DNA of 64,000 nt from Theobroma cacao (GCF_000208745.1 NC_030852.1:24753333-24817332); one strand, 5' to 3'. Shown: positions 41,468-53,932, counted from the stretch's first letter. Numbers and translations: made by a program. Notes: generated by a model not told the origin, from the sequence alone.

Positions 41468-42807
41468 CCCTACCAAAATCTCCTCCACTCGGTGCTGTGA
41501 TGGTGGCTTGGTGCTGATAGCAGCTCTTGTGGCTCGATTCTTGCTTGCATCTGTTGGATCTACATGGAACGGCTTCAAATTGCTGACATGAAACACAGAA
41601 TGTACCTTTATCCACTTGAGTGGATCGATCCTGTAAGAAGTCCTCCCCACCTTGGTTACAACTGGTATTAGACCTTCATACTTCTATATAAGTCTTCGAT
41701 CTTTCTTTCTTAGGAATCAAAGTTGTTCGAGTACCAACTTCACAAGCACTAGGTCTCCCACCTTAAAGTGTTGTTCCCTTCAACCTCTATCTGCCCCTTT
41801 TCTTCATCCGGTTGGAGGGTTTCTCTAAATAAGCTTTAGTGATTTTAGTGTTTTATTTCCACTCCTTAGCAAAGTTGAATGCCTGTGGACTCTTCTCGCC
41901 ATACGATTCCACTTAAGTATGAAGAAGTCTAGGTTGTTGTCTAATGATGACCTCGAAAACGATTTTATTGATGGTTGAGCTCTTCTGTGAGTTGAAACAT
42001 AATTGAACTAGATCTAGTAGATTGAGCCAATTCTTCCGATTCGCTTGTACAAAGTGTCGTAGGTATTCTTCCAATAACCTATTGAAGCGTTCTATCTAAC
42101 TATCTATTTGTGGGTGATAACTAGAAGATATGTTAAGTTCTAACCCCAATAGCTTGAACAGTTATTTTCAAAAAAAACTTGTAAACCTTGGATCTTTATC
42201 ATTAATAATGCTCTTAGGAACACCCTAATATTTTACTACATGTTAAAAAAACGTGCGAGTTGTTTCTTTTACAGAGCTAAACTTCTACATTGGAATCAAT
42301 GTTACATACTTGGAAAACTAGTCCACCACTACCAAGATTGTTGTCATATCTCCCACTTTAGGAAATCTTATAATAAAGTCTAAAAAAATACTTTCCCACG
42401 ATTTGGTCGACACTAGTAGAGGTTCGAGCATTCTCTTCGATCTCTGTCTATTTACTTTGTCATGTTGGAAAATAAGGCAAGTCTTCATATATTCCATCAT
42501 ATCTTGTTGCATATGAGGCCAATAGTAACCCTGTTTCAATAGTGCAACAGTCCGCTGCCAACCTGAATGTCCTACCTAAGAAGTGTCGTGACATTCCCGC
42601 TTTAATTTTTGCTTAAGCTCTTTCGCTCTTGGAACAAATATGCGTGGCCCCTTCATTAGTAGAAGTCCATTTTCCACCCAAAAGTATTTCGACTTTCTAC
42701 TGTCCACCAACTTCCTAATGGCCATTACTTTGGGGGTTAATAAAAATTTTTCTCAATTAGATTACAAATATCTATGGTCATACTGCTGGTTGTCATTTTC
42801 GCGATCA
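41468..42807 (-). pseudogene. Chromovirus integrase, broken
   Basis: Minus-strand frames give GYYWPHMQQDMMEYMKTC and IFQHDKVNRQ (zinc-binding N-terminus) and SWESIFLDFIIRFPK (start of the catalytic core), then near the right end KVHSVFHVSNLKPFH and VEEILVGRVV (C-terminal domain). Between these are many frame breaks. Bounded by the solo LTR insertion on one side and the gag-only element on the other. Confidence 0.85.
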
Positions 42808-42812
42808 CTCTT

Positions 42813-43891
42813 TGTTGTAACGTGCGAGTCCGGGAATCCGACAGCCAGACGCGCGTGAAATTTTATAACTAGGAGTCGCAACCAATCTTTTTTACTAAAT
42901 GCGATTGGCCACCTATTGACTCGATTCTAATCGATGAAGCCTTAAATTAATTTTAAGCACACCGAAAATAACTTTAAATTGGTCTACGTTTTTCTAAATC
43001 TAAGTTCGAGAGTACGGTTACGCTCGGGGAATGATTAGCACCCCCGGACACCCGTTTCATGAACGGTACCATTTTAAGATTATCCTATTAGGCTTTAATT
43101 TTTTAAGTTCACTATATTTTCTTAGTTATTATTCTCTTATTTTATCTCCTATTTAACCTAAAATTGAATGCAAATGTGAGGAAAAATGAGATGCATGGCG
43201 TGAGATAAAAATATCGGACGAATAACCTTGTATTGAGGACGTTTTCTCAGATCCGCCCATCATACTGGTGGGATCCGGGGTGTTCTCTCATCTAAGGAAT
43301 TATCCGAGAAATTCGCCTTCGTAAATTCGACGAATAAATCCCATCATTAGGGTTATCGCACGTTTTTCTTTAAAAAATAATATTTTCATGAATAATGAAC
43401 CTAATACGAGCAAACGCCTTTTATTAAAGATGTTTCTCGAGCCCTCCCATCATACTGGTGGGACCCAGGGACACCTTTTCACCTAGGAAACTTTTCGAGA
43501 AATACCCGTCTTCGCAAGATCCTCGAAAGATCCTATCATCGGGGCTTAACTCGTAAACAAAAATACTTATATGCAATGATATGCATGATGCAATATATAT
43601 ATGCTATGCTAGTGCAATTAACTATTTTTATCATTATTACTTTCAAATTATTATTTCATATCCTTTATTATTTTATTATTATATCTTTTATTTTATTTTT
43701 TTTATGTTTTATATTTTTTATTCTTTTTTTTATATTAACTATCTTATATCATTTATTAACCTACTATATTTTATACCACAAAGTATTTGAATTTTAATTG
43801 CAAGTTATTTATTATTTTGAATTTTCCACCATTAACAATTTTTGTTATTCATCTCTTTATTTCTTGTCATGGGTATTAATATTTTCACAAA

Positions 43892-43922
<31 letters not shown>

Positions 43923-45636
43923 CTTTTGGACGGATTAAATAGAGCATCTATTTTTTATATTTTTTATTTTTTTGTTTTTTAACTAATTTTTATGTAGTAA
44001 GATTTTATTTACTTTAAAATAAAAATCTCAAAATCGAGACCCTCCCATCATACTGGTGGAGCCTTAATTCGGATTTCGAACCTAGGGAAAATTAGCCCAA
44101 CATTGCAACGACTCGCATCTCGACTAATCATCCCATCATCGGTACATTTAAATGATATACCTATAGATAATACTATGATATTTTTTGAAAGTCAATTTTC
44201 TAATGTTGATTCTCATGCCTATCTTATTATAATTATTTAACTAATTCTACCATTTTTAATACTTGACGTGATACTCTTCTTTTCTTCCTTTTCTTATTTT
44301 TATTTAACTAGTTACCTTAAAAACAAACTTTTTATTGTTCTAACATTTGCATCTTTGCATCTTTGCACACGCTAATTTCTCAAATTCAAAAATATTATTT
44401 GAAAATTTTATGTATTATACTAAAATGTTTTAATTTTGTTGCATATCATCAAATAATACAATAAACCCAATCCATTTAAAACACAATAAATTATAAAAGA
44501 AGCATGATTTTTACCTAGTTTGGAATTATATGATGACTCAAGTGGAACATCACGGCCCACTGAACCTTCTTTACCAAACGCACCGTGGGAAACTAGAAGA
44601 ATGACTTTAGCCCCTTTTGAATGGCACCGTTTGAAGCCCTTTCTCTGCACGGGATAAAACTTCCTTCCTGCCCCCTTCGCTCTTCTTCTTTCTACTCTCT
44701 CAAAAGCCGCCATACTCCATTTCCTTTCTACTTAATCTCCCAACAAAATAACAGTTTTATTCTCCCTATTTGTACTACCGGCCAGACTTTCTCTATCTCC
44801 CTCTCTTTCCTTTCGTCGGTCGCCCAAACCAACTCTTCCCTCACTGCCCAAATCGGGCTTCCTATTCTCAAAATCGATCTCTCTCTCTCGTTGCTCGAGT
44901 CAAGCTTTGGCCCATTTGCCGTCGACTTTCCCCGGTTCTCTCTCTTTAGCGTTGCCTGAATCAGGCTTTACTCCTATCGCCGCCGACGTCTTAAAACCCA
45001 GCTCTCCCTTCTCTTTTTGGTGTCCTGAAACCCATCTCTCCCATCATTGCCAGGCGCCGGCCCTCTCTCACTACCCGACAACTTCAAAAATTTTCTCACC
45101 CAAACTCTAACACCCCCTCCGACAACACAAAAAAAACAAGGCTTGTCTATCCTCTAGTTACCAAAACCCCCAAAAATCAAAATCTCTCTCTAAAAAAAAA
45201 CCAAAAATCCCCCATAAAACACAACTTCTCTCTTTCTCTCATTGTGTATATTTTTTTTTAGTATTTATTTTTTTGATTTTTAGATTGTGGTTGTTGGCTG
45301 CTTAGATTAGGGATTTTATCTGCAGGTTGTTAAGGATTTCTTAGGGTTTTTCTTCGATTGCTCGGTTCCCCCTTGATTTTTGGCTCGAGTGTCTCTTTTA
45401 TACTCGATTTTGCAACCAAGTACCATTCCAGCCGGATGCCTTCTTCCCATTACTTTGCCAGACGCAAGTTTTTCGTGTCTGGCACTGTAGTAGTGCCTGG
45501 CTGGTACTGGCAGGGTGCGTTCGCGCCTTGCCAGTATTCTTTTTTTTTCCTTTTTTTATTTTGTTTTTTATTATTTAATTAATTAATTTTTAATTATTAT
45601 TTTTTTGTTTGTCTAAGCAAAATTACAGTGTCTACA
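42813..45636 (-). mobile_element. Solo LTR (2.82 kb) of the same family as the gag-only element
   Basis: Starts tgttgtaacgtg and ends gtgtctaca, aligned throughout with 38781-41462 but clearly more diverged and with private AT-rich segments (for example (ATT)n at 43896-43921). The flanks ctctt (42808-42812) and ccctt (45637-45641) form a 5-bp target duplication with one transition. RNase H lies to its right and integrase to its left, so it interrupted the chromovirus pol and later lost its internal part by LTR-LTR recombination. Confidence 0.88.
43896..43921. repeat. (ATT)n microsatellite
   Basis: About eight ATT units inside the solo LTR. Confidence 0.9.
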
Positions 45637-45641
45637 CCCTT

Positions 45642-47245
45642 AGAGCTGCAATTTGGCCTTCCTATTAAAGGCATCTACCACACAGTTTGCTTTTTCAACT
45701 TTATGCTCGAATGAGAAATCAAACTCGGTTAGGAACTCTTGGCATCTTGCCTGCTTAGTTGTAAATTTTGGCTGTGTGAAGAAGTGACTAATTACCCATA
45801 AACAGTGAATCACTGCAAGTAGTACTTTTTCCTGTGTTGTATATCTCCTCTTAGTTGCATTCAACTTCTGAAGAACACAACTAGGTGCCTTTCTTGTAGC
45901 AACACTCTTCCAAAGGCAAAATCTGATGCATCTGTCTGTACCTTGAAAGGCTTTACAATATCGAGGAGTGATAAAACAGGATCCGTCATCATCATGTCCT
46001 TCAAACCTTCGAAGGCTTCATGGCATTATGGCATCTAGCTCCACTTTTGTCCCTTTTTCAGCAATTCTATCAGTGCTACTGTCCTTTTTGAATATCCTTC
46101 AACAAATCTCCTATAATAATTAGTTAGCCCTAGGAAAGAACGAAACTCAATTGTATTCTTGGGGTCATTCATTCTTTGATAGCCTTTACCTTCTACATAT
46201 CCATTCAGATGTACTCTTATTCAATTATGTGGGCAAGAAACTGAATTCGAGTTTGTGTGAATGCACATTTCTTCTTTTTTACATTTAACTGATTGTTGCT
46301 TAGCCTTTGGAAGACTTGCCACAAGTGCCATTGATGCTCCTCTAAGGTCGAATCATACACCACAATATCATCTAAGTAGATTACCACGAACTAGTCTAGA
46401 TAATTATGGAACACTTAATTCATCAGTGTGCAAAAAATAGCAGAAGCATTGGTTAGTCCAAAAGACATAACAAGAAATTTAAATGTGCCATATTACTTTA
46501 CGCAAGTGGTTTTTGGCTCATCTCCCTCAGCCACTTTTACTTGATGGTAAATCGATCTCAAATCTAATTTGGAAAAGTATTTTGCCCTACTTAGCTGGTC
46601 AAAGAGATCTGTTATAAGAGGGATGGGATATTTATTCTTAATTGTGACTTTATTCAAAGCCCGGTAATCCACGCACAATTGTAAACTCCCATCTTACTTA
46701 TTCTGAAAAAGTACTGGGGCTTCAAAAGGTACTTTTAATGGTAGGATAAATCTGGCTTGAATCAGCTTGTCTAATTATTTCTTTAGCTCCGCTAACTCTA
46801 GGAAAGCCATCCTGTATAGCCCTTTTGCGAGTGGCTTGACTCTGAAAGTAATTTTAACTCGTGATTGACAGCTCATCGAGGCGATAGGACCCTTGGTAGT
46901 TGTTTTGACATCATATCTTGAAATTTTTTCAAAATAAGTTTCACTTTTTCGGATATTAGATTTGCGTTATCTTCACCTTTGTAGATGGGCATGGCCACGT
47001 AAGAAGGCTTACCTTTCTTGATCCCCTTCTTAAATTGTATAACTGATATCATCTTTTTCCCACTTTTAGGTAGAATTGTAATCGGTACCACACATGGTCG
47101 TTCTCCAAAAAACATTAAACAACTTGCAGTATGGAAAGGGATGGCTTGTGCTTTCGTCATAAAATCCAAGCCCAAGACAAAATCAAAGTCATCTATAGTG
47201 GCTACAATCCAATTTGTCTTCCCTTTCCAAGAGCCAATCTTAATA
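45642..47245 (-). pseudogene. Chromovirus reverse transcriptase and RNase H, broken
   Basis: From right to left: a frame containing LPKSGKKMISVIQFKKG and ending QDMMSKQLPRVLSPR (protease-RT spacer), [20 protein letters not shown] and [15 protein letters not shown] (RT fingers and palm), the YLDD active-site box (46367-46378, in VIYLDDIVVY), and RNase H-like RRYTTQEKVLLAVIHCL with EKANCVVDAFNRK at 45864-45642. Several frameshifts and stops separate these pieces. Confidence 0.88.
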
Positions 47246-47480
47246 TTTACGTATTGGCATTACCCATCATAGCTAAAGCTGACAAGTTAACTACTTTTAT
47301 CTGTCTAAAGTCATTCTCAACTTTAAAACTGCTTTTCGTTGACTCTCCCAAGGTGATGAAAGTGTCTGAGGCCCCCGTGTCAAGTATGGCTTTGGTACTT
47401 TTTTTATTTAACAACACCTTTACATACATTAAACCTCTTTGGGTTCTTTTTCCATCTTTTCTAGTTATGCTTATAAGGCA
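47246..47480 (-). pseudogene. Chromovirus aspartic protease
   Basis: The minus-strand frame at 47429-47247 contains KAILDTGASDTFI; the DTGAS catalytic box spans 47381-47367. Matches the retropepsin-like domain between gag and RT. Confidence 0.85.
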
Positions 47481-47499
47481 TTGAGGAAACGAATAGAAC

Positions 47500-48581
47500 C
47501 CATTAGTGTTGGCTTTTCCTCGACTTCTTCAACTATGGTGTGGGGTGGGGGTGTCTCAACATTGGCAGTGTATATCGCATTGAAAGCTACACGGTGAGGA
47601 CAATCAACTATTTGATGAGGTTCTTTGCATAGAAAACAAGATATCGGGGGTTGTGGTTTAAAGTTTCATGGCTCGTTTGTTCTTGGTTGGGGTGAGTCTC
47701 TAGCAAATGGTCTCCTATCGTCTCCCTCACTCGAGAGTCTGCTTACTCTTGAAAATTTTTCCCAATGTTTGAGATAGAGCTATTGGATTTGGATGGATGG
47801 TCTTTCTTTTTGTTAGAGTTTTCACTATAATCAGTAAGGCGTTTGGCAGTCACCACCACAAAAGTCACATCCTGTACCTTCTGTTGTTGTAACTCCACCC
47901 TTGTCCATGGTTTTAAACCCTCAAGAAAATAAAACAGTCTATCTTTTTTGGTCATATCCCTGATATCTAGCATTAACGTAGAAAAGTTCCTCACGAATTC
48001 CCGCATTGATCTCGATTGTGACAACTCTCGCAACTTTCGTCGCGCCATATACTCAACATTCTTAGGAAAAAATTGGTTCTTCAATTCCTGCTTTAGGTTA
48101 GCCCAAGTGTTGATGTGGCACTCACCATTTATGAATTTGGAACGTCACCATAACTTCGTATCCGCAACATGATACATCGAAGCCATCGCCACTTTGTCCT
48201 CTTCTGACTCCGTGCGCACAGCTTGAAAATATTGTTCCATATCTAAAAGGAAGTTCTCCAACTCTTTAGCATCTCTGACCCTTTCATATTGCTTGGGTTT
48301 CGGCACTTTAACCCTTTTACCTCGATCTCTTAAACTTCCATTAGCATTACCTGTAGTAATAACTAAAAGATTTACTTGAGCTTTTAATTCTTCAATCACG
48401 CCTTGGAGAGTGCTCAATGCATCCCTAGTCTCATCAGTTAGGGTATTAATCATTTGGACAGTTCTCGTTATATTGTCTCAATTTTATTTATTCGCTCGCA
48501 CGGAACCATCTTAGCTTTTACAGCGGCCTCTAACTCATCAATCTTTTGATGGTCTTCTGGTGCACTCTGCGTGTTTACCAT
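47500..48581 (-). pseudogene. Chromovirus gag, broken
   Basis: Begins at an ATG at 48581 (MVNTQSAPEDHQK). Frames 48453-48145 and 48084-47743 contain VPKPKQYERVRDAKELENFL, YMARRKLRELSQ and REFVRNFSTLMLDI, the retrotransposon gag capsid. A zinc knuckle CFLCKEPHQIVDC lies around 47640-47602. Stops occur near the N-terminus and between frames. Confidence 0.85.
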
Positions 48582-48613
48582 TTTTACTCTTTAGATCAGC
48601 ACCTCTCGCCTAT

Positions 48614-48625
48614 GCTCTGATACCA
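48614..48625 (-). other. Primer-binding site, initiator-Met tRNA type
   Basis: In element orientation TGGTATCAGAGC, the standard plant PBS complementary to the 3' end of initiator tRNA-Met, two bases after the LTR end TGACA. Confidence 0.92.
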
Positions 48626-48627
48626 AC

Positions 48628-48888
48628 TGTCACGAGCTATGCTCCTTCATCTAAGTATGCGATAGTCCGTCCAGCACTCGAGTAGATGCTTCTATGCAAA
48701 TCAGTTAATACTCAGTTATATCTGATCAAACATTAATAATAGCAACAAATCATACTGAGAGAATGTGCATCAAAATCATAAGGCATATCGAATGTCATAT
48801 ATGCAACCACTAAGTTATAAAACGAAAAAATATTTTATTAATATAAAAATAATTACAAAAGGGACTAAGACACATCATAGGACCATAT
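48628..48888 (-). repeat. Truncated 5' LTR of the chromovirus
   Basis: Only the ~260 bp next to the PBS remain, matching the left part of 27955-28527. The other ~310 bp (U3 in element orientation) and the target duplication are missing; the flanking duplication starts instead. Confidence 0.85.
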
Positions 48889-50217
48889 CATCATATCACA
48901 TCTACATGTCACGTTAACATCAAATGACATTAAATAACAAGTCACATTTTGATTAAGTTAGTTGTAAGGGCTTATTTGGTTTAAAAGTATAAAAACTTAT
49001 TTAATTAAAAAAATATAGTATAAAAGTTTAATTAAATGTAATAAAAATAAAATTTTTATTTTTTTTAAATAATTAGAAATTTTTTAGATATTATGCTAAA
49101 AAAATTAAAAATTTGAAAAATAAAGTTCAATAAAAATGAAAAAAACCAATTGGTACGAAATAGCCTTTCCATTTGTTATACAAACATAGTTTTATTATTA
49201 GTGTTATCTTATCTTAATAACATAACACTAATAAATTTCTCATAAAAAAAAGTTAGTGGTTTAATGTGGATGGTCTTAATTTGTTAATGTCACCTGTCAC
49301 TAATAAATTTGTTTGATTTAATTTGATTTTTTTAATATAAAAAATTAATTTATTTTGATAAATAATTTTTCATTATAATTTTTTTTTAAGACTTAACATG
49401 AGTTATTTCGTGCATAACACAAATTTCAAACTAAAAGAATTAACTTGAGTTATCTTGTGCATAACAGGAGTTTCAAACTAGTAGAATTTAAAAGAAGGAA
49501 TTAAATTTTTTTTGAAGGGTTTAAAATTGGAACCACTTTAAACAAAATGAGAAAAACGAAAGAGAGAGATAATCAAGGATGTAAATTTATCACTTAGCAT
49601 TTGTGGATTTTTAAAGTGAACTTAGAATAAATTATTATTTACTAATTAAATACAATAATTATTTCTAGACTGATGTGTTGTTTGATGAATTACAATTGAG
49701 TAACGATAACCCTTGCTTGATTTCGACTTTCTTCTGTTTATGTCTCTAGTTCACCGTTTAGATAAGCAATTAAGGTTGGAAAATAAAATAATGAAATCTA
49801 GGGATGGACAAGGGAAAGAATGTACTCTGTTTAATTTAATTTTTTGTAGTAAATTTTTTTTTAATTTTTAATTTAATTATTTTAAATACTTAATTAAATT
49901 AAATTTCAAAAAATCTATCTCTGAAAATTATTTTATTCATAGTTTTAAAAGAGGTTTTTTAAAAAAAATAATCAATAATGATTTATAAATAAAATATGGT
50001 CAAACTTTAAAAAATTAAGGAAAAAAAAAAGTCTAAACTCATGCACTAAATATCATTACGGTATGATACGGAACGATAGTAATTTATTTGATAGATTAGC
50101 AACATATAGGCGCAACCCCATTTCTATTCATTGGAAGTTGGCACACGTTTAAAACCCCTTTAAATCAACGAAGGTACCCCACTACTTGTAATTAAGTTAC
50201 AACGATGGCATGCTAGA
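48889..50217. repeat. Right copy (A2) of the flanking duplication with an uninterrupted target site
   Basis: Matches 26738-27954 from catgtcacgtta through atggcatgctaga. Unlike A1 it runs straight through ctaga (50213-50217) into catagcacaatag and the strictosidine synthase-like gene. It is therefore the pre-insertion arrangement of the chromovirus target and also serves as the upstream region of that gene. Confidence 0.87.
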
Positions 50218-50318
50218 CATAGCACAATAGCCTTGCCAAAACTGCGTTACAAATTCCTTGTAAATTGCTCAGCTTATTTGCACCTGAAGGGAATATACCT
50301 CCTCCTTTCATTTCAAAA

Positions 50319-51548
50319 ATGGCTACCAGCATCATGAGAGTCCATACTCTAGCAGCACCCCTCTTCTCTACTTTCATCTTCCTCCTTTGTTTTCCTTCAA
50401 CGGTCCTTTCTGTTTCCTTCAGCAAAATTCAATTGCCACCAAATGCCACCGGCCCCGAGGCACTTGCCTTCGTTTCGGGAACCGGACAGTTCTGTACACG
50501 TATAGCTGATGGTAGAATTCTGAAATATCAGGGGCCAACCACTGGTTTTGTAGACTTTGGATTTGCCGCACCTAACAGGTGATTTTCTTTTTACGTATCA
50601 AGCAAGCCATTTCATTTTTTTTTTTTTTGCTCTTTCTTTTCTTTAATGGAAAAGGAGCTAGTTTTTGCATATTGATAATCCATTTTTAACTGTAATTCAG
50701 GTCAAAGTCAGTGTGTGATGGCACGGACACCGCCAATCCAAAACCTGTTTGTGGGAGGCCATTGGGTTTGGCGTTGCACCATGCAACAAACAGGCTGTAC
50801 GTTTGTGATGCTTTTTCGGCTTCGGAGTGTTGGGTCCGAAGGGAGGACAGGTAACCATACTTTCCACCGGTGCAGATGGAGAACCTTTCCGTTTCTGCAA
50901 TGCAGTGGATGTCCACCAAAGAACTGGAGATGTCTATTTCACAGATAGCAGTGCTGTCTACGATATAAGGTTCTTTTCTATGTCCTATCTGTTATCAGTT
51001 TTACCGATGTCTGATTGATGATATAAATAACGTGGACCAAACTAAAAGCAGGCATAGTTTCTCCAACCTTGCAGACAAATTGAAACAGCAATAAGTACTA
51101 ACGATTCAACAGGGAGGTTGATGAAGTATGACTTCAAGACTGAGCAAGTGACAGTGTTGTTTAGGAATCTTTCCGGGGCAGTAGGGTTGCAGTTGATGAG
51201 GAAGCCAAATTCGTCCTGGTTTCCGAGTTCATTATTAACAGGACTATAAAGATTTGGCTACAGGGTCCTAAAGCTAACAAATTTGAGATCATAAACTTAC
51301 AGCCAATGCCGGATAACATCAAGAGGACTGCATCGGAAAATTTTTGGCTAGCGGCAGCAATGATAAAACAAGGCACACAATCACTTGTGCCTATAGGGCA
51401 AAGGATCAATGCATCTGGCACTGTTTTACAAACAGTGAATTTTGAGCGATGGTATGGAAATAAATCAATCAGTGAAGTTCAAGAGTTTAATGGTCTGCTC
51501 CACGTAGCATCACGGTTAGTGAATTTTATTGGAGTCTACAAGCATTAA
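50319..51548 (+). pseudogene. Strictosidine synthase-like gene, first tandem copy, frameshifted
   Basis: Three exons as in the downstream copy: 50319-50578, 50701-50969, 51075-51548. Exon 1 encodes a signal peptide (MATSIMRVHTLAAPLFSTFI..., to about residue 31) and the KIQLPPNATGPEALAF opening. In exon 2, after LYVCDAF, one T is missing from a T run (about 50810-50815); the exon is 269 bp against 270 in the sister, and the frame shifts to LGPKGGQVTILSTGADGEP. In exon 3 a G is missing from a G run near 51186-51189, after NLSGAVG; the downstream frame continues NIKRTASENFWLAAAM to the normal end FIGVYKH. Two single-base deletions and a GTGQFCTRIADG stretch unlike the sister copy point to a pseudogene. 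Both changes are in homopolymers, so sequencing error must be excluded. Confidence 0.8.
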
Positions 51549-53924
51549 AGTTTCCTGAAACTGTAGGTAATAAAAGCAAATGGCTGCAAATAAAAAGCTA
51601 GTTTGAAACGAAGGCTGGCTGCCCCTGCTTGTCTACCATGTAATAATGTACTAATTCTCTCTTCTGTGTTCGATTGGCAAGGTATTTAAATAATTGGTAT
51701 TTGATGCAAAAAGAAAATCAAAGCACTTGAGTTGTTATTCATAGCATCCTAAGGGACAAGTTGAATACATTACAGGGTAAACTGACTGCGGAACAAATGA
51801 TTCGAAGGTCTGATTTCAAACTTGAAATATATAGTAATCAGGCTTTTTTCTTTTTTGCTGGAAAGAAACATAACCCTTTCAATGTGCTACACCAATTTTA
51901 ATTCAAACTACGATGTAGCATCATGCCTTCCAAGTGATGCTCTATGGAAGTAACAATTTTTCTGAATCAGTGGTAACATTTTGCTTGGTAGGATATAAAT
52001 TTTGAATCTTCATCTTAAGCAAGGTAACAATGAACACCCATTAGGCCGGCCAATCTATAAACTGTATTAAAGCAGAGGTTCAAACGGGGCATGAATATTG
52101 AAACCTTCTCCCACAAAATAGTTTTTCTCGTAGCAGTGCAAGGTTTTACCTGAGTTGTGTTTCTTTTTTCATTTACCTCATCAGAAAGAATATGGTTTAA
52201 AGGAGAATAAAAAAAGAAATCCATCTTGCAGGATATATATAGTTTTTGAACTCCACTATAACCGTATGGTGCAACCTATAACCTTCAGTTGAGACCCCAA
52301 TTCGATGAAGCAATTTTATCTGTAGTGTGAAGTATCCTGTGGAAGCTAGACTCGATCACAGCCCCAACTTGCCTGTGGTCATGAAACCTGACTCTACTTG
52401 AAAATTTGGGTCACGATTGATCTTTCAGAATTCAAACATGTCAACTAATAATGGTAACTTGGAGAAACGTTTTCTCGTTTGCCTTTCTGAATCCACTTAG
52501 TGCAGACCAAAACCCAGTAACTCATGTAAGAACCTTATATAACTATAGTTGAACAGTTAAACGCTCAACTGCCATCATCCTAATTCACATTTTAGAAACC
52601 GTAGCACAATTGCACCAACCCTTTATTACCACCAGCGTATGCCCTCTTAGACACAGGCAGCAAAATCAAATTTTCCCGACAAACCCTTCTTCGGCTTTAA
52701 ACTTTCTTTCATAATTTGATATGCTTTTGTAATTTGAAATGGCTTTATTTGATACTTTTAGATATCTTTGTGAGTTACCTTTTAATTCTCTTATAAAATT
52801 GTAGTATTAGAAATGAAATTTGGTATATTAGATTATTTATATGGGATAAAAAAAAATTTGTGACATTTTAAGTAATCAATATCATGTATGTAAAAGATGT
52901 TGGTTGAAATTATCCAAATTATCTCTTTTTGAAATTAGTTTTTGTGTCATGGATCCATATTCAACTTAAAAGGCATTCCTATTAGATGGAGAAAGGCAGC
53001 TCAAAATTCGTGCCCATAAAGGAGAAAGATCCATTTTGATCAGAATCTATCTCGATTTTAACATCTTTCTTAAAACGTTTGACAAATTTTGATATCACTT
53101 GTTTCAGATTTATATTTTCAACTCAAAAACATATCTATTAAGTGGAGCAACAAAACCCTTACTTATAAGATCAAGGTCTATATTATTTTTAACTAATATG
53201 AGATCGTGACACCTGCCTATATAAATAATCTTGCATCGTTATTTTGATTTCTTATGCTTGTTTAAACATCAGATCAACGAGTGAATGAAATATGACCACT
53301 TTTATTCATTTTCCTATGATATATACAAGTCGGGAGGAAGACAAAGCTGAAGCCGAGGCTCAAAAATGAGTTTGAGCTCGATTCTTCCAAACAAATGAGT
53401 CAAGTTCTCACTTTAAAAGTTTTTAAATACTATCTAAGCTCGGTATGAACAAGCTTGAATTCCATCAAAACTTAGAATAAGATAAAAGTTTTACATTGCT
53501 GTAGTTAGTTTATTTCGGCAGGGGTTGTCTATAGTCCTGAGTAGGCTTTTGTTTATGGGCCTAATTTGCACAGAGCCAAGAAATACTCGCACATCTTTCA
53601 CTGGAATTATAAAAGAAAAATCGTTTTCAGAGAGCAAGACAATTAAACAAATGCAAAAGAATGCAAACAGTAAATCTTCACACGTTTTCCACTAGCCTAG
53701 CTAGCGAGTTTTCTCGAGGCTTTTCCATATTTCAGAGGACACCTTTTTTGGAATTGCAACGATATCCACGGCCTGTAACCACCCAAAATTCGTAGTAAAT
53801 TAACGCCATACCAAGTACCGATGATTCTTGCTTGATTTCAGATTTTTCACTTGAATCTAGTGCTCAAGATCATCAGTTACAGTATTTCTCGATTTGGTTT
53901 GCCTTTGGCACCTGTTCTGGCGCT
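51549..53924. other. Intergenic region between the two strictosidine synthase-like copies
   Basis: No further gene seen. The piece at about 53330-53470 has ctcgag/gagctcg-type low-complexity repeats of unknown origin. The last 150 bp form the promoter of the second copy. Confidence 0.5.
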
Positions 53925-53932
53925 TATAAATA
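53925..53932 (+). promoter_or_regulatory. TATA box of the second strictosidine synthase-like gene
   Basis: TATAAATA lies 61 bp before the ATG at 53986, predicting a start of transcription near 53955-53960. An ATG at 53953 opens a five-codon frame ending in TAA directly abutting the ATG at 53971; whether it is transcribed depends on the exact start. Confidence 0.55.

Larger units (their letters stand above)
27955..48888 (-). mobile_element. Ty3/gypsy chromovirus, minus strand, interrupted by two later insertions
   Basis: Read leftward from 48888: truncated 5' LTR (48888-48628), PBS (48625-48614), gag, protease, reverse transcriptase, RNase H, [solo LTR insertion], integrase, [12.8-kb gag-only insertion], chromodomain, polypurine tract (28538-28528) and full 3' LTR (28527-27955). 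Without the insertions the element is about 5.3 kb, normal for a plant chromovirus. The order protease-RT-RNaseH-integrase-chromodomain defines Ty3/gypsy chromoviruses. Every domain carries stops or frameshifts, so it is inactive. The gag zinc knuckle, CFLCKEPHQIVDC, is of the CX2CX3HX4C type, as in Tekay/Del-like lineages. Confidence 0.9.

Noticed and set aside
44621..45110. Ser/Leu-rich frames in the solo LTR
   Set aside because: Low-complexity ctct-rich LTR sequence without protein similarity.
26738..50217. The 1.2-1.3 kb flanking repeats considered as LTRs of a giant element
   Set aside because: They have no TG..CA ends, A2 continues through the insertion point into host gene DNA, and real LTRs with PBS and polypurine tract lie inside them.
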